Positions 21,426 to 30,422 of a DNA stretch of 64,000 nt are shown here, one piece after another. The DNA comes from Aquipluma nitroreducens (GTDB taxonomy: Bacteria > Bacteroidota > Bacteroidia > Bacteroidales > Prolixibacteraceae): the NCBI RefSeq assembly GCF_009689585.1, contig NZ_AP018694.1:1875001-1939000 (forward strand). The letters run 5' to 3'. Below the pieces are notes generated by a model, which searched no databases, was not told the origin of the DNA, and saw only the letters and a list, made by a program, of their open reading frames with translations. The position numbers and the translations under genes are program-made. Numbering within the stretch: position 1 is the stretch's first letter; every line of letters begins with the position of its first letter.

Positions 21426-23261
21426 ATGAAAAAGCTAATTATTCTTTTGATGGTAATGTCGGCGATGTATTCGAATGCACAGCAGGCCATGACCAATATT
21501 CCGGGGCGAAAAACCTTTTCGCTTAACGGTAAGTGGAATTACATCATCGATCCGTACGAAACCGGTTATTACGATTACCGTTACCAACCAGCCGATCAAA
21601 ACCCGAATCCCACATCAGGATTTTTCCTCGACCAGCACCAAACGGATAAATCACAAATGCTTGAATACGATTTCGACAAATGTCCGACATTGATGGTTCC
21701 CGGGGACTGGAATTCGCAGGACGATAAATTGCTTTACTACGAAGGAACAATCTGGTACCGTAAGCTTTTCACCTATAAAAAATCGGCAGCTGACAACCGG
21801 GTATTTATTCATTTTGGCGCAGCCAATTACGAAACGGATGTTTACCTGAATGGCAAAAAACTTGGGAAACACATCGGAGGTTTTACTCCGTTCGACTACG
21901 AAATTACTTCGTTGCTGAAAGATGAAAACAACTCGATTGTGGTTAAAGTCGACAACAAGCGCAAGCGCGAAGCCGTGCCCACACTCAATACCGATTGGTG
22001 GAACTATGGTGGAATTACCCGCGATGTTGATGTTGTTGAAGTTCCGGCCACATTTATTGCTGATTACAAGATTCAATTGAAGAAAGGCTCTTCTGCTGAA
22101 ATTTCAGGAATGGTGAAATTGGATGGATCTCAGAAAAGTCAATCCGTAAAAATTGAAATTCCGGAAATAAAACAGACCGCTACCATTAATACCAACGAAA
22201 ACGGAGAGGCTAATTTTTCAATCTCGGTGAAGAATTTAAGTTTATGGTCGCCCGAAAATCCAAAACTTTATGAAATAACCGTTACTTCAGCTACCGACAA
22301 AGTAACAGAACGCATTGGCTTCCGGACAATTGAAACAAAAGGAACCGATATTTTACTCAACGGGAAATCAGTTTTTCTGCGGGGCATTTGCATCCACGAA
22401 GAAAATGCAATGCGAGGCGGACGTGCCTATTCCAGAGAAGATGCTCAAATGTTACTGGGATGGGCTAAAGAACTGAATTGCAACTATGTGAGACTGGCAC
22501 ACTATCCGCACAACGAAAATATGGCACGGGTGGCCGATGAATTGGGAATACTGGTTTGGGAAGAAAATCCGGTTTACTGGACTATTTTGTGGGATAATCC
22601 GGAAACTTATGCCAATGCACAACAACAATTGACCGATGAGATTACCCGCGATAAAAACCGGGCCAGTGTCATCATCTGGTCGATGGCCAATGAGACTCCG
22701 GTGAGCGAAGCACGCACCAATTTCTTGCGCAAACTGGCCGAACATGCCCGAGGTTTGGATGATACCCGCCTGATATCGGCTGCATTGGAAGTTCATGGCA
22801 ACAGCAATCCGAACGACAAAGTGGTGGAAGATCCGTTCGCTGAATATGTCGACATTGTAAATTTCAACGAATATGTCGGTTGGTACGATGGCCTGCCCGA
22901 AAAATGCGACCGGATTAACTGGGTGATTAAATACAACAAACCGGTGATGATCAGCGAATTTGGAGCTGGTGCGCTACAAGGACTTCATGGCGATATTTTA
23001 ACGCGCTGGACTGAAGAATATCAGGAAGATTTGTATAAACGGACATTGCCAATGCTCTCAAAAATTCCGCAATTTCGCGGATTGACACCATGGATTTTGT
23101 GCGACTTCCGTTCACCTAAACGCATGCTAACCAACATTCAGGATGGATGGAACCGTAAAGGTCTGATCGGGCAGAATGGTACCAAAAAGAAAGCATTCTA
23201 TGTACTTCAGGATTTCTACAAACAAAAGGAACTGGAATACAAGCAAGTCCTGAAAAAATAA
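21426..23261 (+). CDS. Exported glycoside hydrolase family 2 (beta-glucuronidase-like)
   Basis: A 611-aa periplasmic enzyme with signal peptide MKKLIILLMVMSAMYSNA. Domains in order: GH2 sugar-binding jelly roll (about 30-200), immunoglobulin-like domain (about 205-300) and a TIM barrel (about 305-600). The acid/base is Glu423 in WSMANETP and the predicted nucleophile Glu511 in MISEFGAG. The overall length and the short form without a C-terminal beta-sandwich resemble beta-glucuronidases more than LacZ-type beta-galactosidases, but substrate is not proven. It is a single gene on the plus strand followed by a terminator; other sugar genes (GH42, ROK, NagB fusion) lie within 10 kb. Confidence 0.88.
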   Translation: MKKLIILLMVMSAMYSNAQQAMTNIPGRKTFSLNGKWNYIIDPYETGYYDYRYQPADQNPNPTSGFFLDQHQTDKSQMLEYDFDKCPTLMVPGDWNSQDDKLLYYEGTIWYRKLFTYKKSAADNRVFIHFGAANYETDVYLNGKKLGKHIGGFTPFDYEITSLLKDENNSIVVKVDNKRKREAVPTLNTDWWNYGGITRDVDVVEVPATFIADYKIQLKKGSSAEISGMVKLDGSQKSQSVKIEIPEIKQTATINTNENGEANFSISVKNLSLWSPENPKLYEITVTSATDKVTERIGFRTIETKGTDILLNGKSVFLRGICIHEENAMRGGRAYSREDAQMLLGWAKELNCNYVRLAHYPHNENMARVADELGILVWEENPVYWTILWDNPETYANAQQQLTDEITRDKNRASVIIWSMANETPVSEARTNFLRKLAEHARGLDDTRLISAALEVHGNSNPNDKVVEDPFAEYVDIVNFNEYVGWYDGLPEKCDRINWVIKYNKPVMISEFGAGALQGLHGDILTRWTEEYQEDLYKRTLPMLSKIPQFRGLTPWILCDFRSPKRMLTNIQDGWNRKGLIGQNGTKKKAFYVLQDFYKQKELEYKQVLKK

Positions 23262-23289
23262 AGAGATCATCTGAAAAGTAATTTGTCTC

Positions 23290-23323
23290 CCCGAAATATC
23301 TGCCGATAGTCAGGTATTTCGGG
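23290..23323. terminator. Bidirectional terminator between convergent genes
   Basis: CCCGAAATA (23290-23298) pairs with TATTTCGGG (23315-23323) around a 16-base loop. It sits between the GH2 gene stop and the convergent acetyltransferase stop at 23333. Confidence 0.65.
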
Positions 23324-23332
23324 CTTGATGTT

Positions 23333-23887
23333 TTATGTACTCATCCATTCATCCTTCAACACAGCATAAACCAGATCGTCGACCCATTCCCCGTTTAGCT
23401 CAGAATTTTCCTTCACAAGTCCTTTTTTTCGAAACCCTAAACGTTCAATTAACCGGATTGAGGGCCGGTTTCGCGAATCAATAGACACAATAATCCGTTG
23501 TTTGCCCAACTCATCAAAAAGGTAATTGATTGTTGCCTTTACCGCTTCAAAAGCATAACCTTTGCCCTGATATTCTTGACTTAGCGTACATCCCAACTCA
23601 ACAAGGAAAGCATCTGAAGCCAGGAAGTGAACTCCAATATCACCAATTATTTTGCTATTTTCCTTTTCAGTGATCACAAACTGAAACCAGGTACCGGGTT
23701 GGTTAATTTCGGACGAGACTTTATTTGTTATGAAGTTATGTACGTCATCAATCGTTTTTGGAATCCAACCCTGATATTGATTCACAACGGCATTTGACCG
23801 ATATAAAAAGATGGAGTCAGCATCTTCTATTTGTATCGATCTCAAAAGCAGTCGATCAGAGTTAATCTGAATGAAATCAGTTGACAT
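23333..23887 (-). CDS. RimJ/RimL-type GNAT acetyltransferase
   Basis: A 184-aa GNAT enzyme of the ribosomal-protein-serine/alanine acetyltransferase type: SDRLLLRSIQIEDADSIFLYRSN at the start, acetyl-CoA loop CTLSQEYQGKGYAFEAV, and ENERPS-like SIDSRNRPSIRLIERLGFRKKG. This subfamily acetylates protein N termini or small molecules; the substrate here is unknown. It is the last gene of a minus-strand run that starts with the broken TSUP transporter at 25945. Confidence 0.88.
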   Translation of the reverse strand: MSTDFIQINSDRLLLRSIQIEDADSIFLYRSNAVVNQYQGWIPKTIDDVHNFITNKVSSEINQPGTWFQFVITEKENSKIIGDIGVHFLASDAFLVELGCTLSQEYQGKGYAFEAVKATINYLFDELGKQRIIVSIDSRNRPSIRLIERLGFRKKGLVKENSELNGEWVDDLVYAVLKDEWMST

Positions 23888-23923
23888 GCAATTTATGTTT
23901 TGTGTGTTTCGCCTGAAAATAAA

Positions 23924-24736
23924 CTATTTGTACTGGATTTTTCTTTTGGCTTCAATAATCATTTTTTGATCTGCAAGCGTGTACTTTTTCACCCAATTCC
24001 CATGGCTGTCACATTTATAGTAGATATCCTGTGTCGGATTTTTGCCATAAACAGGCAACCCAACTAATAAATCAATTGAATAATGATCCAAAAAACCATT
24101 TGGATTTAAGGAATACGAAAGCTCAGTCTTCAGATCCGATTCAATGTCCTTTCGCTCAATCCTGACTATTCTATTTGCCGAATCATAGAATAATTCACAT
24201 CTTTCTCCAGTATCCATAACACCCGCACTGTTAACATTGTGGCGAGTAAACGATATCAGCTTCCCTTCTTTATATACCGCATTCATTTCGATCATAAATA
24301 ATTCGCGGGTCTGTTTTTGATGATTACCAACCCAATAATTCACCTTTGTAATCCGCCCATCCAAATCAATGAAATTTTCATATTCAACAAAGTCGCCAGC
24401 ATGTCCTTCATTGTCTCTTTCAATGATTTCATGTTCAATATTACGATCGCCTATTTTATTTCGCTGGTAAGTATATTCAGTCAAAACTTTATTCCGGAAA
24501 GAATTTTCCCTGCTTTTCAGCTTCGAGTCCTCATCAAAAAGAAAGGTGTATTTCCATCCTGAATATTTCCCGGGTTTAAATACCGATGAATCTTTTTTCG
24601 TCGGAATCTGTTCTTTGCCATATCGTTTTTCTGTCACTTTTTCAATATTTCCCCTGAATTCAGGAAGCTTCGGAAATAATTGGCCAAAAGAACCAACTGA
24701 AAACAATAGAAAAAGGGAAGTGATTAAAATCCTCAT
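23924..24736 (-). CDS. Exported protein with YD-repeat-like strands, function unknown
   Basis: About 270 aa from the ATG at 24736, which gives a clean signal peptide (MRILITSLFLLFSVGSFG). The longer in-frame start at 24808 would overlap the upstream ACT gene and bury the signal. The mature part is rich in paired strands such as YTYQRNKIGDRNIEHEI and YENFIDLDGRITKVNYW. These recall RHS/YD repeats and Bacteroidota beta-structured periplasmic proteins. No catalytic motif is visible. It lies in a minus-strand run between the ACT-domain gene and an acetyltransferase. Confidence 0.65.
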   Translation of the reverse strand: MRILITSLFLLFSVGSFGQLFPKLPEFRGNIEKVTEKRYGKEQIPTKKDSSVFKPGKYSGWKYTFLFDEDSKLKSRENSFRNKVLTEYTYQRNKIGDRNIEHEIIERDNEGHAGDFVEYENFIDLDGRITKVNYWVGNHQKQTRELFMIEMNAVYKEGKLISFTRHNVNSAGVMDTGERCELFYDSANRIVRIERKDIESDLKTELSYSLNPNGFLDHYSIDLLVGLPVYGKNPTQDIYYKCDSHGNWVKKYTLADQKMIIEAKRKIQYK

Positions 24737-24779
24737 GAAGTAAGCCAGATTTAAATATCTTAAATCCAAAGATAAAATT

Positions 24780-25175
24780 TTAGAGCGATAATTTCTCAAG
24801 CACAGCAACTGCTTTTTGCGAATCGCAGTGTTTTACGAATAGGTGGTCGTGATAATAACCTGCAACTACATTACAACTGATTCCCTCATCGGCAAGTGCA
24901 GTAGAAAAAGCAGCTGTTAATCCCACCGCTTCCAGCGATGAATGAACCATCAATGAAATCCAGGCAGCAATAAAGTCGTAATTCAAATTTAGTTTGTCGG
25001 CGGCTTCTTTCCTGAGAATAATTGTCGTTCCTTCCGTTTCCCTGAAGGTCATTACCAGATCGTTCGGATCAATTGCCTCAATATTTTCCACCGTGCAGAA
25101 AACATATTCACCCTCATGAAGCAAGGGGCTGATAGATTTCAGGATCGTTTTGAGGTTGGTTTCTGCTGTCATCAT
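24780..25175 (-). CDS. ACT-domain protein
   Basis: A 131-aa protein built of ACT-like domains, small regulatory units that bind amino acids. The GLTAAFSTALADEGISCNVVAGYYHDHLFVKH segment is typical of the tandem-ACT family related to CASTOR and to the C terminus of some aspartokinases. No enzyme domain is attached. It starts 7 bases after the stop of the TSUP gene upstream, so they were probably one operon. Ligand unknown. Confidence 0.8.
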   Translation of the reverse strand: MMTAETNLKTILKSISPLLHEGEYVFCTVENIEAIDPNDLVMTFRETEGTTIILRKEAADKLNLNYDFIAAWISLMVHSSLEAVGLTAAFSTALADEGISCNVVAGYYHDHLFVKHCDSQKAVAVLEKLSL

Positions 25176-25181
25176 TTTACT

Positions 25182-25945
25182 TCATTTCTTCAGAAAGAAA
25201 ATTACCGAAGCAATTAATCCGGCACTCACAACAATCCAGCGCAGAAGTTCGGGTTTTATTTTTCCGGCCAGTTTACCACCGATTAATCCACCAGAAAGCG
25301 ATCCAAAAATCATAACAAATGCAATCAACCAATCAACTTTTCCGGAGAAAGCAAAGTAAATAGCCGCTGCAAGGTTAATAGCAAATGCGAGAGCTTGTTT
25401 CAGAAAATTCAGCCGGGTCATTGAATCGTCGGTCACATAACCCAGAACCGCCATCAAAATAACGCCCAGCCCGGCGCCAAAATAGCCTCCGTATACGGCT
25501 GCCAGTAAAACCAACGACAACATGAGCATTGGATTGCGATGCTCGGAATGAGCATGACCAATACGCGCAACCACCCAGTTCTTAATTTTTACCTGAGCTG
25601 CAAGCAATAGCGTTGCCACTAAAATGAGGTAAGGAATAATACTTCGGAACGAACTTTCGCTGGTATTTAAAAGGAGTAAGCCGCCAACAATACCGCCAAA
25701 GACAGCCACAGGTAACAGTTTCAGCAAACGTTGGTACTGAGATTTAAAATCCTTACGCTGCGACCACATTCCGCCTATTGTTCCTGGTACAAAGCCACCG
25801 TGTTGGTAACGTTGGCTACTACCGGCGAAATCCCAACCGCCAGCAAAACCGGGAAACTTACCAACGTTCCACCTCCAGCCATTGCATTGATGAAACCGGC
25901 AGCCACCGCTGCCATAAAAATGAGCATTTCGTTGAATAGTGACAT
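25182..25945 (-). pseudogene. TSUP (TauE/SafE-like) membrane transporter with a frameshift
   Basis: The intact product would be about 254 aa with 7-8 membrane segments, a family that exports or imports sulfonates and related anions. The first part (ATG at 25945) reads [20 protein letters not shown], then [16 protein letters not shown] and [12 protein letters not shown] before a stop. The second part continues from codons reading [14 protein letters not shown] in another phase to the end. One missing base at 25790/25791 (TTG-TACC for TTGGTACC) explains both halves, since VTNTVAL(V)PG is the family sequence. It could be a recent mutation or a sequencing error. Confidence 0.8.
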
Positions 25946-26060
25946 CTTTAAATTTGCAGAAGTTACAAATATGTGAAAAGCCTGTGAAACAAAGTCGGAT
26001 TGAGCATGGAAATTATTAAATTTCGAAATAAGTGTTTGTTAAACATTTACCGTCTATTGG

Positions 26061-26068
26061 TTATATTT
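26061..26068 (+). promoter_or_regulatory. -7 promoter box of the GH42 gene
   Basis: TATATTTG matches TAnnTTTG 33 bases before the ATG at 26101. A TTTG is present at 26035-26038, but the spacing (22 bases) is longer than the ideal 19. Confidence 0.5.
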
Positions 26069-26100
26069 GTCCTACTCTGACTAACAAAAACTATTCGATT

Positions 26101-28194
26101 ATGAAGAATCTCTTTCTGTTCTTTTTGCTCCTGACTTTTGCATCAACTCTTAAAGCACAACCAGTAAAAATGGATAATGTACTTTATGGAGCAGCTTATT
26201 ACCAGGAATATATGCCAACCGACCGTCTTGCCGAAGACCTGAAGTTGATGAAAGAATCAGGGATGTCGGTGGTTCGTTTAGGCGAATCGACCTGGAGCTT
26301 ATTCGAGCCGCGCGAGGGTGAATTCGATTTCGCGTGGATGGATCGAATCATAGATGGACTGCACGCCAACGGGATCAAAGTTATTCTTGGCACGCCTACC
26401 TATTCGATGCCCGCATGGTTGTGGCACAAACATCCGGAAGTGCTGGTCGATTATGAAAGAGGAGCCAGAGCTTACTACGGAATTCGCCAAAATATGGACA
26501 TCACCAACCCAACTTTCCTGTTTTATTCTGAACGGATTATCCGGAAGATGATGGAACATTACGCTAAACATCCCGCCATTATTGGGTATCAGGTCGACAA
26601 TGAAACAACTTCGTACGGCGTGAATAACTACGATTTTCACATCAGCTTTATCGATTACCTGAAGAAAAAATTCGGAACAACCGAAAACCTGAATAAAATA
26701 TGGGGTCTCAATTACTGGGGAATGACCATGAACGGCTGGGACGAATTTCCGGAGAAAGACGGCGTAACCAACACCGCATACAAACTGGAATGGGAGCGTT
26801 TTAAACGCAAAACTGTGGCCGATTACCTGACCTGGCAAGCCGGAATTGTGAGCGAATACAAACGTCCCGATCAGTTTATTACTCATTGTTTTATGCCCTC
26901 GGTTCAGGATATCGACCAGATTGAAAGCTCGAAAAAGATGGATATCCTGGCCGTGAATGTTTATCATGGTTCTCAGGACAATCTGACTGGCGACGAAATT
27001 GCTTTTGCAGGCGATTTCTTCCGTTCGGTAAAAATGAAAAATTACCTGATTACCGAGACCAACGCGCAAACCATTGGCTGGGACTCGAAATCGCAAATGC
27101 CACCTTACGAAGGACAACTCCGCATGAATGTTTATTCTCACATGGGCTCGGGAGCCAATATGGTTGAATACTGGCACTGGCACTCGATTCATTACGGACA
27201 GGAAACCTACTGGAAAGGTGTTTTGTCGCACGACCTGCAACCCAACCGCGCCTATGCCGAATATTCGAAAACGGCACACGAACTTCAGAAATTCGGCAAG
27301 AAGTTGGTTAACCTGAAAATCACCAACAAAGTAGCTATTCTGTTTAGTCACGATTCGAATGCAGCGCTGAATGTGATGCCTTTCAGAAACAGCAAACAAG
27401 ATATGTGGGGCGGATCAGGAAATATCTATCGAAACGAGCTGGTTGGACAGTTTCACAAAGTCCTTTTCCGTAACAATATTGGTGTCGATTTTATCTTTCC
27501 TGAAAATGCCAAATTCGAAAATTACGATCTGGTGATAATACCTGCTCTCTATATTGCCAGCGACGATTTGCTCAACAAGATCAGCAAATATGTGGAGAAT
27601 GGAGGCCACGTCATTATGCAGTTCAAAAGCGGTTTCTGCGACGAGAATTCGATGGTTCGCCCAATGCTGGCACCTGGCCCACTTCGCAAAGCCTGTGGAT
27701 TCTATTATCAGGAATTCACTAATTTTAAGGAATTAAGCCTGAAAGATAATCCTTTCAATGTTGACCAAGCCTCGAACAAAGTTTACGACTGGGGCGAATA
27801 CCTGGTTGCCGAAACCGCCAAACCTTTGGCTTATTACGATCATCAATACTTCGGAAAATATCCGGCCGTCACGATCAATAACTTCGGAAAGGGAACTTTG
27901 CTGTACGAAGGAACCGGAGTTTCGGATGGTATTCAGGAAAAACTGATTCTTCAGGAAATGGAACGTGCCGGGATTAAAACGGTTGACCAGAATCTGCACT
28001 GGCCTCTCATAACCAAAAGCGGAGTGAACGATGCAGGCAAAAAAGTACATTACTATTACAATTACACTTCGCAGAAATCAAGCTTGGTTTATCCGCACAA
28101 AGCCGGTAATGAATTGACTTCAGGAAAAGCTGTTGTTGCAGGAGCGACCCTCGAAATTGAACCTTGGGATGTGCTGATTGTGGAAGAAAATTAG
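26101..28194 (+). CDS. Exported glycoside hydrolase family 42 (beta-galactosidase-like)
   Basis: About 697 aa from the ATG at 26101, chosen because it starts the signal peptide (MKNLFLFFLLLTFASTLKA); an in-frame start at 26032 precedes the promoter box. The TIM barrel has the GH42 hallmarks: GAAYYQEYMP at the start, acid/base Glu168 in YQVDNETTS, nucleophile Glu319 in LITETNAQ. A trimerisation-type domain (about 400-600, with VAILFSHDSNAALNV) and a C-terminal beta domain follow. It removes terminal beta-galactosides or related sugars from oligosaccharides in the periplasm. It is monocistronic, with a terminator following. Confidence 0.9.
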   Translation: MKNLFLFFLLLTFASTLKAQPVKMDNVLYGAAYYQEYMPTDRLAEDLKLMKESGMSVVRLGESTWSLFEPREGEFDFAWMDRIIDGLHANGIKVILGTPTYSMPAWLWHKHPEVLVDYERGARAYYGIRQNMDITNPTFLFYSERIIRKMMEHYAKHPAIIGYQVDNETTSYGVNNYDFHISFIDYLKKKFGTTENLNKIWGLNYWGMTMNGWDEFPEKDGVTNTAYKLEWERFKRKTVADYLTWQAGIVSEYKRPDQFITHCFMPSVQDIDQIESSKKMDILAVNVYHGSQDNLTGDEIAFAGDFFRSVKMKNYLITETNAQTIGWDSKSQMPPYEGQLRMNVYSHMGSGANMVEYWHWHSIHYGQETYWKGVLSHDLQPNRAYAEYSKTAHELQKFGKKLVNLKITNKVAILFSHDSNAALNVMPFRNSKQDMWGGSGNIYRNELVGQFHKVLFRNNIGVDFIFPENAKFENYDLVIIPALYIASDDLLNKISKYVENGGHVIMQFKSGFCDENSMVRPMLAPGPLRKACGFYYQEFTNFKELSLKDNPFNVDQASNKVYDWGEYLVAETAKPLAYYDHQYFGKYPAVTINNFGKGTLLYEGTGVSDGIQEKLILQEMERAGIKTVDQNLHWPLITKSGVNDAGKKVHYYYNYTSQKSSLVYPHKAGNELTSGKAVVAGATLEIEPWDVLIVEEN

Positions 28195-28218
28195 ATTGTA
28201 ACAACGAAATATACTTCG

Positions 28219-28253
28219 AACAATCCCTGCTTTTTTGAATCGCGGGGATTGTT
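28219..28253 (+). terminator. Terminator after the GH42 gene
   Basis: AACAATCCC (28219-28227) pairs with GGGATTGTT (28245-28253), extended inward by T-G and GC pairs, with TATTTAT after it. It lies 24 bases after the stop codon. Confidence 0.7.
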
Positions 28254-28331
28254 TATTTATACTCGTCACTTGATTGTTCTTTAACATTTAAATTCCATTC
28301 CCGGACTGACCCTTCGGTCAATTGAAATAAT

Positions 28332-28339
28332 TACATTTG
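28332..28339 (+). promoter_or_regulatory. -7 promoter box of the DUF5009-type gene
   Basis: TACATTTG matches TAnnTTTG 25 bases before the ATG at 28364. No TTTG is found at the -33 position. Confidence 0.45.
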
Positions 28340-28363
28340 ATTTCTAACTAAACCATTTGCCAG

Positions 28364-29485
28364 ATGATGCAGAATCCCTCCGAAAGTTCATCTTCGCGTT
28401 TGCTTTCTCTCGATTTTTTTCGTGGATTGACCATGTTTCTTTTGGTTGCCGAAGGAACAGGACTCTGGTGGACGCTTGTTCAGGATCCAATACGTGGCAC
28501 ATTTTTGGAGCATTTCTTTATTCAATTTGAGCATCATCCCTGGCACGGACTTCGATTCTGGGATTTAATTCAGCCATTCTTCATGTTCATCGTTGGAGTT
28601 GCAATGCCCTTTTCGTACCGCAACCGAATCTCGAAAGGCGAATCCCGCGGCACCATAACCCGACACATTATTCAAAGAGCGTTCATCCTGCTGGCTTTTG
28701 GTGTGGGACTTCAGTGCGGATACAGCAAAAAACTGGTTTGGGAACTTTGGGGAGTACTCTCGCAACTTTCTGTTACCATACCAATTGCCTACTTCCTGAT
28801 GAAGTATCTGATTAAGGTGCAACTTGCTGTTTCACTTTTACTTTTGCTGATAACCGACCTTATTTACCGTAATTTTCAGATTGAAGGTTTTAATCAGCCC
28901 TGGGTAATCGACAAAAACTTTGGAAGCTGGATGGATATGATTTTAATGGGCAAGTTGAATAATGGCGGAGGTTGGGTCGCTATCAATTGTATTCCAACAG
29001 CAGCACACACCATATGGGGAGTTTTAGCGGGACAGTTACTGATCAAAGATGTCAGCCAAAAATGCAAATTCAAAACACTCTTAATCGTGGGAGGTATTTC
29101 CCTGTTTGTTGGCTACAGTCTCGATTTGACAGGGATTACCCCGATCATCAAACGAATTGCGACTTCTTCATTTGTTTTTACCTCGGGCGGATGGGCACTG
29201 ATTGGGCTGGCACTAAGTTACTGGTTGATTGACATTAAAGGGTATAAAAATTGGATATTTATCTTTACGGTTGTAGGAACAAATTCGATCTTTATTTACA
29301 TTTTCTTTCAAACAGTAGGTAGTCAGTGGGTCAACGATTTCATTGCCATTTTTTCAAAAGGCATTCTTCAATGGACTGGCGCTTCTGAATTTATTCTGAA
29401 TTTAGTTACCAGCCTTGTTATATTAGCCGCTGAATGGGGTCTGTGCTACTGGTTGAATCGAAGAAAAATTTTCTTCAGGATTTAA
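28364..29485 (+). CDS. Membrane acyltransferase, heparan-alpha-glucosaminide N-acetyltransferase-like (DUF5009)
   Basis: A 373-aa inner-membrane protein with about 10 predicted helices. The N terminus RLLSLDFFRGLTMFLLVAEG is the hallmark of the HGSNAT/DUF5009 acyltransferase group, whose lysosomal relative acetylates terminal glucosamine of heparan sulfate across a membrane. A His in FEHHPWHGLRFWDLIQPFFMF may be catalytic by analogy. The bacterial substrate is unknown. Its place between exported glycosidases and the GlcNAc catabolic genes makes an amino-sugar acceptor plausible. ATG ATG at 28364/28367 give two starts. Confidence 0.82.
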   Translation: MMQNPSESSSSRLLSLDFFRGLTMFLLVAEGTGLWWTLVQDPIRGTFLEHFFIQFEHHPWHGLRFWDLIQPFFMFIVGVAMPFSYRNRISKGESRGTITRHIIQRAFILLAFGVGLQCGYSKKLVWELWGVLSQLSVTIPIAYFLMKYLIKVQLAVSLLLLLITDLIYRNFQIEGFNQPWVIDKNFGSWMDMILMGKLNNGGGWVAINCIPTAAHTIWGVLAGQLLIKDVSQKCKFKTLLIVGGISLFVGYSLDLTGITPIIKRIATSSFVFTSGGWALIGLALSYWLIDIKGYKNWIFIFTVVGTNSIFIYIFFQTVGSQWVNDFIAIFSKGILQWTGASEFILNLVTSLVILAAEWGLCYWLNRRKIFFRI

Positions 29486-29634
29486 TTAACACAATATCAG
29501 CCAGCAACTAATACTGAAAAACCAAGACTTCATATTCGTGTTGCTAATAATTGTTAATTCAAGCTATTTATGAAACAATGATGAGTCGCTTAGCGTACTT
29601 ACACTTGACTTTGCAATTTATATTTTTGAACTTT

Positions 29635-29733
29635 TTTGGGTTGATTGGTTTTTTTGTGAAAAGCAAAGTTCGTAAGGTAATTTTAGTTGTTTGTTTAGAG
29701 AAGAGCGGTGGTTGTCACCGCTCTTCTCTTTTT
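29635..29733 (+). ncRNA. Candidate small RNA with promoter box and terminator
   Basis: TATTTTTG at 29621-29628 is an exact -7 box. About 65 bases of T/G-rich leader follow (TTTTTTGGG, GGTTTTTTTG), then the 13-bp terminator at 29698-29733. The predicted RNA of about 100 nt has no open frame of note and lies over 120 bases after the preceding gene. It resembles the candidate at 10945-11038 in layout. Confidence 0.4.
29698..29733 (+). terminator. Strong rho-independent terminator, orphan
   Basis: Perfect 13-bp stem (29698-29710 with 29716-29728, core AGAGCGGTG/CACCGCTCT) with loop GTTGT and five T. It is not directly behind a gene; it would end the candidate small RNA. Confidence 0.8.
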
Positions 29734-29849
29734 AGTAAAACCCATTTCCAACGAAATAATGGATCAATTCATATTCTTGTGGGAAGGAAAAAGATGATCA
29801 AGTTGTATTCAAACGTTTTAGTCCTCTAGCCGGACTGGCTCTTCCTTTT

Positions 29850-29985
29850 CCATTCCCTGCCCGTAGCAGGCGGGGATGAAAAGGAAGCAATCCCGAGACT
29901 TCGGGATGTCAAAACGAACCCTCCGCCGGGCGTTTTGACGGCCTGCCCACTCGCTTCGATTGAGGCAGAACTAAGTTCAAAGGAT
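29850..29985. repeat. Cluster of short GC-rich inverted repeats
   Basis: ATCCCGA/TCGGGAT (29890-29907, loop GACT) is immediately followed by GTCAAAACG (29908-29916) pairing with CGTTTTGAC (29931-29939). GC content is well above the surrounding DNA. This looks like a dispersed repetitive intergenic element. Confidence 0.55.
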
Positions 29986-30360
29986 ACCAATTAAATTGGA
30001 CATTTGATTTAAAAATCATTGCAATGCATTGTCTTTGTTCCGCCTAAGGAGAAAAAGCGTGAAGAAAACGATGAAGTGAGCGTTAAGAAAATTTCCCTGT
30101 TTGACGACCAGAGGGAGGAGTTTGGAAATTTTCAGCGAAACGTATTCGTATTTAGCTTTTTATCCTTAAGCGGCGGCTCTTTTTGGTTACTTTTTCCAGC
30201 TGAAGGGAAAAAGTAACAGCCTGTCCGGCTGGAGGACGAGGTAAATGAGTTTGGGTTTTCTTATTGAAGGACTTAAATCAGAATTTAAAACTCCCCATAA
30301 CAATATCATGTGATCTGAAATAATCATTAAAACTTTTTAAATATTTAAAGAAAGTTGTAA

Positions 30361-30390
30361 TTTGATTCACAAATAAATAAAATACATTTG
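30361..30390 (+). promoter_or_regulatory. Promoter of the ROK regulator gene
   Basis: TTTG (30361-30364), 18-base spacer and TACATTTG (30383-30390) match the Bacteroidota consensus apart from one base of spacing. The start codon lies 33 bases downstream. Confidence 0.7.
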
Positions 30391-30422
30391 TATTTCCATA
30401 AACCGAGGTAAATTTTTCAATT

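Larger units (their letters stand above)
29486..30360. other. 875-base gene-free interval with an sRNA candidate and repeats
   Basis: No credible protein gene. The left part holds a candidate small RNA with terminator. The middle (29850-29985) holds a cluster of short GC-rich inverted repeats. The right part contains a 65-codon frame at 30019-30216 that ends in FWLLFPAEGKK. I think it is read-through of a repetitive element rather than a gene. Confidence 0.45.

Noticed and set aside
26299-27399. 366-aa minus-strand frame opposite GH42
   Set aside because: It is the antisense shadow of a clear GH42 gene and has no recognisable domain.
30019-30216. 65-aa plus-strand gene
   Set aside because: It lies in a repetitive-looking block, without promoter box, and its composition (KKREENDEV..., FWLLFPAEGKK) suggests read-through of a repeat.
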